NCBI GenBank assembly: GCA_001655205.1
Contig: LPNZ01011241.1
Span: forward strand, 1-21,179
Direction of reading: 5' to 3'
DNA from: Lenisia limosa
Lineage: Eukaryota > Breviatea
DNA length: 21,179 nt
Below, piece after piece: positions 10,177 to 19,612 of the stretch. The translations under genes and the position numbers were made by a program. Within the stretch, counting starts at the first letter, position 1. Each line of letters begins with the position of its first letter. The notes below the pieces were generated by a model. The model was not told the origin of the DNA. It saw only the letters and a list, made by a program, of their open reading frames with translations, and searched no databases.

Positions 10177-12281
10177 ATGAAGGCCTTGTTCTTGGCCAGC
10201 GCATTCCTGGTGGTCATCTCTATCATCTCGGCAACGAAGGTTTTGGAGGAGTTCTCTTCTCTCAATATAGCACAATATTCCGAGACCATGGGTTTTGGTG
10301 GCGAGCTTGTCACGAATGGTAACTTCGAAGATGGTAGGCTGGTCCTGTTACCTGTTCGTTTGTTGCACAGCTGTTTTTGAAGCTATCTATCTATCAAGAT
10401 CAAAGCATGATGGATTCATTGTATAGCGTCTCAAATTACTGAAGAGGAATATTTTGTATTGGACAGGTTAAAATGTTAAAATCTATGATACAAACAATTC
10501 CATTTTGTCAAGGAAAATCCAGACTTAGATTGATATATGATTTCCTTGCTGCATTTATTGATTTGATCAGGGTTAAATAACTGGGCCATTCCTAGTTCCT
10601 CAGATGGATGCACAGCGACTATTGTTACAAATTCTAACTTTAAAAGTGGTGGGTACCGCCGCCGGGTCCTCCTCTCTGGTTCCAGGTATAAAAGAGAAGG
10701 TGGAATCGGAGTTATTAGCCATCCTTGTTACGTTCAAACTCAGATTTTGGGGATCCTCGAAAACTATCGATATTACAACACAGCATTTCTGTTAATCATC
10801 CGCTATGTAAATATCACATGTGTTGTACCAACGTATTTTCATTCAGTAGCCTTGAGCTTTACTGCTCCGGATCAGGAGAATGTCACTATTCTGGTAACTG
10901 CAGACACTCTTGTTGATGTTGCTGATAAGGTGAGTCATAATAGAGAAATTAATCATGACCTTGCCAACTGTCTGTAATTTTCACTTCTCATACTTTTTCG
11001 AGATTGGTTTGTTATCTCATACAAAACAAATTATGTTCATCATTACAGACTGTAGACCCCTACTATCTACGAGTGCGTTTGGCTGTTGATTGTGAAGACG
11101 GATCAAATGATCAAATTCGACCCAACTTCATCAGGGATTCAGTTTTATCATGTGGGTGTTTGAGTATTTTAACTGTTTAATTCCAAGCATACATACGTAT
11201 TATACCGTTCAACCTGTTGAACTATGTTGAGATGACAGTACCTCCTGAATTTGATAGGAATTAAGAGCCATGAAGAAGCCATCGTCCATCACCGTGTGGG
11301 TCACTATCGACAAGGCTCTTGGATCCTTCTATATCGACAATCTGTCCGTCCAAATGGGTATGTGGCGGAGTGATTGTGACTTTTTCAGCATTTAGTCCCG
11401 GTGGACGTGCAGGTCCGTTGCAAGGACACTCTTCTGTTAGTATCGGTGGGCGGATTGCCTTCTATAGGTTGAAACATCAAATAACTGTGAACTTGCTGAT
11501 CACCATTTTCTGTTCACATTACAATTCAGCTGCTGGTGAAGTTCCGACGGAGTCAAATGCGGTGGCGTCAGTCACTTCTCTTAATAATGAGTTCCAAATG
11601 TAGTTCTCTTCAGGTTTTGTCAACCGTTTAGATCTACTGATCCCTTAGGCGGTCATGTTGTTGGCATCGTGTCACTGAATGATGGCGTCAACCTGGCCAA
11701 TTGTGAGGCAACGTATGAGTCATGACGGTTTGCATATCGTTTTTTTATCCAAATGAGACTTTTATATATCATATAGTATGTCACATGAGAAATCTTCAGT
11801 CACTTTCGCCCCTGTCGTTACCGAGGTATTGCACGGCAAATGGTGTTATAGTTCATTTCAATACCATAAGCCATGCATACCCTTCCCCTTCAACGCTGTA
11901 ACCTCCACGAAGAGCACCCCCACCAAGCGCAGGGTATGTTGGAATGTGCAATTGTTTGTATTTCTGTCATTATTCATGCAGATTTTTTGTGGATGGTCAG
12001 TATGTCCATAACAATGTTTTGCCCTGATGTTTGACATTACAGAGGACCGGCAAGACATGCACCGCCTGCAAGACTGCCCCCTCCAGGTGGGAACCGTCTT
12101 GTCGATTAACCTTTGACCCCCTTGTAAAGGTACACTGAAATGATATTGTAGGTCCTATGCCTCGAGGCCCCCCACCCTCAAGGCGGCGGTAAACGATTCT
12201 TTTGGGTTTTTCTTCATGTTATGTATTGATGGGTTCCTCTATCCTCTGACAATACTAATATACATCCATAATACACTTTAA
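10177..12281 (+). CDS. Secreted protein with carbohydrate-binding-module-like N-terminus
   Basis: Product family not recognised beyond the fold hint. Thirteen exons give one open 371-residue frame: 10177-10333, 10571-10685, 10719-10819, 10847-10929, 11049-11155, 11266-11357, 11413-11445, 11530-11590, 11632-11712, 11777-11825, 11871-11933, 12043-12086, 12152-12281. It begins with a clear signal peptide (MKALFLASAFLVVISIISAT). Next comes ELVTNGNFEDGLNNWAIPSS, the opening typical of galactose-binding-like jelly-roll modules (V-x-N-G-x-F-E ... W), then strand-like segments ending ITVWVTIDKALGSFYIDNLS; the F-Y-I-D-N-L-S strand is the usual last strand of such modules. The C-terminal third is polar and basic, with TKRRRTGKTCTACK (a C-x-x-C pair), then a hydrophobic tail. 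The 33-nt exon at 11413 and the last exon are the least certain. Confidence 0.7.
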
Positions 12282-12291
12282 ACTACCATGC

Positions 12292-14500
12292 CTACTCCTC
12301 TGCCTCATCAGAGACCTCCTCAGCCTCGTCCTCTTCAACAGCCTCCTCAGGCTCGCCGATGATGACCTTGCCCTCCTCTGCCGCCTTCTTCTCCTTGTAC
12401 TCCTTCAGGTCGATGGCGTACTTCGCTGCCAGCTTCTGCATGGGTTAGTCCGAAGCAAGACGATATGGGATGGAGGCGATGAACTGACCTTGGCAACAAG
12501 CTCGAAGACAAGCTTCTCCTCCTTAGACAGGCCCCTCCACTTCTTGGCGCCTTCAGTCATGATGTACTTATTCTTGGCGGAAGCCTGGGGGTAAGAGAGT
12601 GAGGGGGGGGGNNNNNNNNNNNNNNNNNNNNNNNNNNNNNNNNNNNNNNNNNNNNNNNNNNNNNNNNNNNNNNNNNNNNNNNNNACTGAATCTCCTCGGG
12701 GTGTTCACGAATGTGTCTAAGGTACACCATGTAGGAGGTCAGAGGGCGCTTGGGGGCATTGGGATCTAAGAGGTGAGCATCATAAATAAAAAATCAAAGC
12801 AAGAGTGTTTGTGAGAGGCAGTTTGTCTTGGCGAACCTCTTTTCATGTTGGTGGATTCTGGTTTCTCTCCCTTCTTAGCAGTCTTCTTGGGACGGTAGTT
12901 GGGATACTTCTCCTACACCATCATCAATCTCATTATGAAAAGATGAAGCTGAGATGAGCTCATTATTCAAGCATTCCTCAAGCTCATGTCGCACCTTGAA
13001 CTCAGCCATGGCGATCTTGAAATCTTGTTGAGCCTTCGCAGCCATTTCGACGAAAGGCTTCTTCTCCTCGTCGGAAAGAGCCTTGTACATCTCACAGCAC
13101 TTGGTCATGACAAGCTGGGGTGTGAGAAACAATTCGACTCCGCTGACAATAGTGTACTGCACTTACAGTGTACTTGAAGGCGTCCCCGTGTTCGGCCTTA
13201 AGCTGCTCAGTGACCTGGGGTGTCAGAGATATTCCGTGTACTTAGTCATTAACATCATTGTGTTTATGTAGGATATTGATTGCGTATTCAGCAGCTATAC
13301 CCTGACATACCTCATTACGGATGCCATTACTGTAGAGGATGTGTGCAGACAGGCCACGTTTGGGGGGAGGGGGAATGTTGGCTTGGTCATCTTCCTCCGC
13401 TACAGAAGGGGGGAATTATGAAAGGCTAATCAGAAGATTAACAAAGAGAGTATATAAAAACATACCAGGGCGCTTGAGCTCATTGGTCTTGATCTAAACA
13501 GATGAGAAGTGCAAACAGAACAGAAACTTCGAAAGTAAATGACACTTCAATGGCCAACCCTGAAGGCGGCAATAGCCAGCTTGTACTCCTCCTTCTTGGT
13601 CTTGATAATCTCTTCAATTTCCTGACAAATGAGGATCTTGCAGTTGACAACGATGATGGACACATTATTCTCCAACAAACCTCCTTCTGCTCTTCAGTCA
13701 TTGTAACAACAAACTCCTTGGCAGCAGAGCGCTAAAAGGTAAGACAACTTAAATCCTGAATATTGTGTACTCAGGATAACAACCTCTGTTTCGCACCTTT
13801 TCAGCAGCTTTGCCTTCAAACTAAAGAGTAAGCAGAGTTTGTTTCTCACAGGAATTACAAATGTTTAACAAACCTTGTCGCTGTACTTCTTCAGTACGAC
13901 ATCAAGGAATGATGGGCATTTCTTCGGCTTAGGGGCAACCTTCTCCTCGTTGTCTTCCTCCTTTTCGTCTTCCTTTTGCTTGACTTCATCTTCATCCTCA
14001 GTTTTCTCAGACTTGACTTCCTTCTTTTCCTTCTTGCGGGACTTCTTCTTCTCGGCAAGCTATGACAATTATTGCAAAATTGAGTTTGAATTGCAGGGTA
14101 GAAGGGGAAGGAGGTAGTTTCATTTCTTGGAACTGTGGGAAAGGCGCCAAAACCAACCTTGGCCTCTGCGTCAGCTATCTTCTTAGCATGCTTGGCTTTG
14201 AGGGTTTCAAGCTCTTCATCAAACTCCTTCCGCATCTCCTTCTTCTGTCACAGTGAACAACGATTCTATCATCATAACGCCAAGAAACTCCAATTTTTAT
14301 CCCTTCACAGACCTTAGAGCCGCTCAGCTTCTCAATCTGTTCCTTCATTTCATTCTCACGACTCTTGTAGTCGCCTTCAAGACGAGCAGTAAGCTTTTCA
14401 ACCCTGAAAGAGGTGTAAAAACTTTCAAACGCATCATAAAAATGCAATTACAGTCAACGAAGTCAAAACAACATTGTTGCCAATCTTACTTTGAGGTCAT
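12292..14500 (-). CDS. Multi-HMG-box chromatin protein
   Basis: Likely nuclear DNA-bending protein. Fifteen exons: 14500-14490, 14403-14313, 14244-14158, 14059-13874, 13820-13797, 13731-13681, 13621-13559, 13493-13466, 13399-13311, 13214-13167, 13114-12995, 12912-12837, 12765-12685 (into a gap), 12584-12489, 12435-12292. The start codon sits in an 11-nt first exon (MTSK across the splice). Order: charged, coiled-coil-like N-terminus; Lys/Glu/Asp-rich segment; a degenerate first box (KCPSFLDVVLKKYSDK ... EEYKLAIAAF); a clear box from PPPPKRGLSAHILYSNGIRN to ALSDEEKKPFVEMA and FKIAMAEFK; a third box, DPNAPKRPLTSYMVYLRHIR, interrupted by the gap and resuming with IMTEGAKKWRGLSKEEK; then an acidic tail (EEAVEEDEAEEVSDEAEE), as in HMGB proteins. 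Stop TAG at 12294-12292. Confidence 0.92.
12612..12684. other. Assembly gap inside the third HMG box
   Basis: 73 N directly after a G run. On the coding strand this is a C run upstream of the exon at 12584. The middle of the third HMG box is missing from the sequence. Confidence 0.95.
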
Positions 14501-14762
14501 GATTCACTTATTGAACACGGTTGTGTACAAATATAGAAAGAAAAAAACAAATAACTAAGTGTTTTTCACATTTCTCAACAAAAGGCAGATTTCCCGGTAC
14601 GGGGGCTGGTGCGCTCTTGTCCTCTTCTTTTCTCTTGCCTTTTTTTTATTAGTTTGGTCATAATTTATTTAAATCAATCACATTGTTCAATTTTCTAATC
14701 TTCTAGTCTTCTAGTTACTAAGGTAAGCAAATTAATTGAATGATTGTTCAGTCATCATTGCA
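14501..14762. promoter_or_regulatory. Divergent intergenic region, HMG-box and TMEM222 genes
   Basis: 262 bp between opposed start codons. AT-rich around 14640-14735 with poly-T and poly-A runs; no gene seen. Should contain both promoters. Confidence 0.35.
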
Positions 14763-15981
14763 ATGGTGGTATCAAGATCAAGTGCAGCAGAGATGGTACC
14801 CCTAACACAAGGACCTTCTAACATTGCCAAATTTGTGAATAAGGAAGACAGGTTGGTGGGATTCAAAATGGTTGGTGGTTTGACAACTAGAAAGGAAGAC
14901 GCACATTGGACAAATGTTGCACCAAAGGGGTCATCCGAACGCTACCCTTGCTCTGTTGTCTGGACACCAATTCCTGTCATCACGTGAGGGGTGCTATAGT
15001 ACAGGGCAAGATGGGGTTGGAATGTGTTATCTATTCATCAAGACGTGAATTTGGGGATTTGAATCGCGAAAAAGTCTGGTTCGACAAGGATAACATAAAG
15101 GGGCAAGGTAAACATACTATTCGATTTTTCGAGAGTCTTACTCAATCAAGGTGGATTTTGCCTTTTGTTGGGCACATGGGAATCTGTAGTAGCGATGGAG
15201 TGATTCATGACTTTGCCGGCCCGTACTTTGTTTCCAACGATAATATGGCGTTTGGATGGCCAACAAGGTTTGTCCATGGTTATTGCCATCGACATTTGAT
15301 AACAAGAAAAGTCTAGCAATGGCTTTTACTTTTCCCATACACTTCTTCATGTGCTCAGAGTTCTACGTTTAGACCCCCAGAAAGTGGCCTTTCGCCGACC
15401 GGGTGAAACTGGGATTGAGGCCTGGGACAGGGCCATTGCAGAGTGCAGCAATGCGTATGCTGAAGAAATGGTGGGGTTTTAGGTGTTAATGTGCTTTCCC
15501 CCATGTTACCATATGTAATTCTCACACTTTAGTACAACTTCTTCACGTGAGTTGAGGGCAGTCACACTGTTCCCAAAGGAGGGAGGAATGATCTATGTTG
15601 AGATGATTGTTATGAAGGCTCTCTCTGTCCTGATTCTGTAGTAATAACTGCCACTCCTTTGCTGCCTGTTGTCTCACTCGAATGCAGTATAATGAAAGCA
15701 CAGGTAGGGTCAATAGAGCTACTTATGGAATATTTAGTTTTTTTTTTGTTTTTTTTTTACCTTCCAGGACATAACATGATAACTTTGGCATGGCGTTGCT
15801 TTTGGACACCTTTTGTTTCGTAAGGGGGCAATATTCCAAGAATAATCGACTCTCGATAAAATTTCAAAAATAAGTAAAATTTGCTTTTGACCTGTAACTG
15901 AACAGGTTCCCTCGATTTTTGAAGACTGTCATCCCCTTTCTGTTTTTTCTATTTATCCTTTTCTTCGTCATCAACAGGTAG
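14763..15981 (+). CDS. TMEM222: TMEM222/RTE1-family (DUF778) membrane protein
   Basis: Small conserved eukaryotic membrane protein; the plant relative RTE1 acts on the ethylene receptor ETR1 at the Golgi/ER. Molecular activity is unknown. Seven exons give a complete 217-residue frame: 14763-14983, 15151-15267, 15359-15470, 15533-15546 (14-nt microexon), 15642-15703, 15768-15819, 15906-15981. Diagnostic blocks: [52 protein letters not shown], then VLRLDP and a conserved NNCHSF (N-C-H motif). The C-terminus is one strong hydrophobic segment ([20 protein letters not shown]), as in human TMEM222, and ends at TAG 15979-15981. The start is the first in-frame ATG. Confidence 0.93.
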
Positions 15982-16147
15982 GCATAGATGACTGAAGTTG
16001 TATAGTATGGTGTATAGTATGGTGTTGGAATGTACAATACTTGATAGATTTACTATGTATTTTTTTCCTCAAGTCCTGTGATAATACAATGCATCTTAAC
16101 CATAAAACACCAAAAGAACGGCACTTCAGCGTTCCTTCAACCCCAAT
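15982..16147. other. Short convergent intergenic spacer
   Basis: 166 bp between two facing stop codons. It contains a perfect 12-bp tandem duplication (TATAGTATGGTG, 16001-16012 and 16013-16024) and no gene; presumably both 3' UTRs and poly(A) sites. Confidence 0.6.
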
Positions 16148-19100
16148 TTACTCCTGAATTGTCTGGATCAAACGTGACTCTTCATCAGGCTCAGCAATGT
16201 AACTAGTGTTATAAGAGATGAATCAATAAAGTCAAAAATCAATCCTCGTAACATCAGAAAACACCAACGCCACTCACTCGCCATCCTCAAAGTTGTGATG
16301 AATTGGTTGGTGCTTCTTGGCAAGAGCACACGCCACCGTAGCGAAGAGCAGGAACATAATGGCTGTCAGGACAGCGAAGAGGTCTCGTGAAGACTGCGCG
16401 TTCTCCTTATCCGTCCTGACGTGTTAGGTCCGTTAGAACAGCCAAAGTCGTGATTAAAGATGGTTCAGCATATAGGATTATGATCAAGAGTTCTGTAGCC
16501 CTTATGAACAGCAGCGAAAAACAACAGTCGTAAGCCTCACTGTGTTCGAAGGAGCTCAGCCTCAAGGTCAAATAAGTTCTCAGCCTGGCATGTCATGTTG
16601 TTGAAAATAAACCTAAAGAATAAGTTGAACATGTTAAGTCAAAATGATATCGTCTACATAAAGGTTGTTACTGGAGAACTCTTCTCCACCAACCCTGTGT
16701 GACATTGACAAACGTTGTCGTTGCAGAAACTGTCACCAGCACATTTGCACAGGTCATTTCTGAATAGTTAGACGAGGGACAATAAAGCATAGAGGATGCT
16801 ATATCAAACTGCGAAATATTTGAGCAGAAGAGGCCGCAATCCCAAGCTTACGATGAAAAGAAGTAGGTATCAACGTTGTGCGTGGTGGTGATGAGTGCCA
16901 AAGAATGACCGTCGATACTTGCCACTGCAGACACCGATGAGGCTGGAGTGGACACTGGAGAAGCAGTTCGCGACACACTGTCAATCTAAACCGGTCATTC
17001 AAGCGTTCACATGACTCAAAGCTACTCCACATAGTGCGATATTCTGATATGAAATGTGAACCAAGTTTGAAATTCCTGAATAAAGGAATTCAATTTATCA
17101 AATGTTCTGCGATCTTTTATTCACTCACACACATGTTTGAAGTTAAGATGAACTCACTACATACACACATAGTAGAAAGTACAATAATACGTAGCATATG
17201 TTTTGTTATGATATGTGTCAACAAGAAGTATCCAGCAGAAGCTGTAACCATCACGTTTTGAGGGTTTTATAGTCTGATAATGCGTTATTATTTAACGCAA
17301 CATACTGTGTAGAGATCGCCATTGGCAAGTACGAGCACAATGTGGTCACCAAGGGGAGCCATTGAAACGGGTCGGACAGACTCTGTTTTGTCAGAGTGTA
17401 GACAAACGTCATTATTGATGATTTATTTCTTCAAAAATTTGGTTATTCTCATCAAGGTATCGATAATTGGCGTTTTGTTGAAGCGGAGCAAAACACGTAA
17501 ACAAACCTGGGAAAAGCGTGTTGATACCTCTGTCAATGATTGTTGGAGGTTCATCCTGAACAGTGTGAATCTAAAGAAGCCAAAATAGGAATGGCGTGAA
17601 AAGGACGAGTATCGCACCTCAACGTAAAGAATGTCAGCGAAAAGAACGTTAGTGCGTCTATGGTTGTACTCATCACGGCCGTAAACAGAAGCAACAAAGC
17701 GAAGGGAGTCAACAGGGCCTGCGGAAGGACGCGCTGTCTGCAACGTCACATCGGAAGTGAAAATAGTCAATAAAGATTCCTACCACATAAGGGTTAAGTC
17801 AAGATTCCTACCACGTAAGGGTCAATGTCTTGCCAAAGAGTGGACATCCAGGATGTGAGAGCCATAGGGATGGAGGCTCTCACCCGGTGGCCGTCTTCTT
17901 CCATTTCCAATAGTGTCACTGGGGGGTCAGAGGGTTTCAAACAATAAAATATTCATAAAACATTTTAATCCCATTTAAAAAACGTCATTATGCTCCCCCC
18001 CCCTCACCTGAACCTGCCACATTGACCATGACAAACACACTGCGGATAGAAGGGCTGAGACTGCGAACTGGGATAACTCCCACCGTGCCTTCAACATAGC
18101 TTGTTTCCTAGGTATGAACATCCAAGAAGAGCAGAGAATCATTAAAACATGGCTTATTCACAATTCAAAAAGCAGTCAATCTGCCACGAACCTTTTGCCA
18201 AACGACTTCGATTTTGACGTTCTCGGACCAGTATTTGTCCATTTTGGACACGGCAATAATGCCGGGGTATGGTTGGGTTTGGAGTCCTCCAGGAGTGTAA
18301 CTAGGATACACACGGGGGTTTAATAAACCTGGAGGGGGGGGGGTTACTTTTATTTGACGAAATAAAAATTTCATTTCCTATGCCAAGTTTCTCAAATCTG
18401 CAGACCAGTGAGAAGGAGACGATCACCCAGAGAAAATCCACTGTGGACAGCAAGACCTGGAATCTCAAGACCGAAGATGTCTGAAATGGTCATGAAATTG
18501 GATGTAAAGTCGAATATTATCATTTCTTGAGGTGCTATCACGTACCATTCTGGTTGATGATGGAGACATGGCACCCCAGGAATGGGGAGGAGTAGAGTCC
18601 TCCAGGATTATGACGACCAATAATAGCCTAAATAATCAACAAAGTACCATGTATTTAAGTTTGGGTGAAATTTGATAACATTACAAGAGTAGTCCGCAAA
18701 GAGAGCGATTGTCTTGACCCTTTGAAGAGAACCCATAATATGAATGGAATAATAAGCCCCTCACCGTCTCGCCAGTAGCCAGCCGGAAGCCTGATACCCC
18801 GCCTGTCGATAAGCTGTGGGGGATTATGACGAAAGGGAAATATTAGAGGAAGAATGCTCATGAGAAATATATATGATATATATAAATAAAACACGAAGAA
18901 AAACATGTAAGCAAAGACATTGTGTAGGTAAATAAGCTCCAGGGAAACGCTGTTTTCCAACCAAATAATTAGATAACATCACCAACCTGGCCGGAGCTGA
19001 AACTCCTTCTTTGTTCTTTTTAATCTGGAAAAGTGAAGGAAAACAGAAAATATGTTACAAGTGAGATTCAGAGGAAGGAACAATATTTCCATGAGAGGCC

Positions 19101-19274
19101 TACCACTCCAGTAACGCATTCAGGTCCTTGAGTTAAAACGTAGACTGATTTATCTTTAGTAGCAACAGCACCTGTTGGAGTACAGCCAATCACATCATCA
19201 GAGCCTTTGAAAGAAGTGTCTTGCACCGCCTGCGCCAAGAATAGACACAAACACAACAATAAATAGCGAATCAT
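16148..19274 (-). CDS. Unrecognised type I membrane protein with EGF-like juxtamembrane module
   Basis: Sixteen exons, all in phase, give a complete 486-residue protein: 19274-19104, 19024-18987, 18813-18765, 18627-18546, 18480-18406, 18328-18192, 18107-18008, 17918-17815, 17737-17618, 17570-17528, 17382-17306, 16985-16852, 16759-16694, 16612-16541, 16415-16278, 16202-16148. It opens with a signal peptide (MIRYLLLCLCLFLAQAV). About 320 residues of strand-like, low-Cys ectodomain follow, with repeating hydrophobic runs such as IRSVFVMVNVAG, HIVLVLANGDLY and HSLALITTTHNVDTYFFSS; these could be a beta-propeller, but that is a guess. Next is a six-Cys EGF-like module, LCKCAGDSFCNDNVCQCHTG then FIFNNMTC; a membrane span (LFAVLTAIMFLFFATVACAL); and a 35-residue tail ending EESRLIQTIQE. 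Likely cell-surface or endomembrane; function unknown. An upstream in-frame Met at 19343 would bury the signal peptide. Confidence 0.85.
17773..17822. repeat. 28-bp-period tandem duplication spanning a 5' splice site
   Basis: Copies 17773-17794 and 17801-17822 share 21 of 22 bases. On the minus (coding) strand each copy carries the exon end CCCTTAY followed by GTGGTAGGAATCTT, so the donor of the exon ending at 17815 is repeated 28 nt further in. Use of the second donor would read into an in-frame TAA. Confidence 0.9.
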
Positions 19275-19612
19275 CTTATTTAGGCGAGAAATTGAGAAAT
19301 CCAAATTTTCACATTTAAAGGGGTCCATCCAGAGATCTCTCATTGCTTTTGTCCGTGCAATATGCTGCTTTTTCTTTCTTTCTTCTTTATATCGTTCATA
19401 ATATAATAAATAATATTGTTTTAATAATATAAAAAGCGAATTAGCAAAACAGGATCTTCTTCACTTTCACAAGCAGAAATTGTATGGTTTGGTAGATATA
19501 GCAATGAGGAGTTTTTTTTTTATGAGCTCATTATGGGTAATTAAACCATGATTTACTTACATTTCCCCCTCCCCCCATTCCATTTTCTTTTTTGATTCGC
19601 TTACCGTCAAAG
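19275..19612. promoter_or_regulatory. Divergent intergenic region, type I protein and DNMT2
   Basis: 338 bp between opposed start codons, with a very AT-rich core around 19375-19440 and a C-rich stretch at 19563-19578 shortly before the DNMT2 ATG. No gene seen; presumably the shared promoter region. Confidence 0.35.

Noticed and set aside
6301-12684. Protein tracts of X and poly-Phe, poly-Lys or poly-Gly/Pro in frames crossing the N runs
   Set aside because: Artefacts of translating gaps and homopolymers.
14736-14762. Upstream extension of TMEM222 from a TTG codon
   Set aside because: Only reached by allowing a non-ATG start. The first in-frame ATG at 14763 fits a eukaryotic gene.
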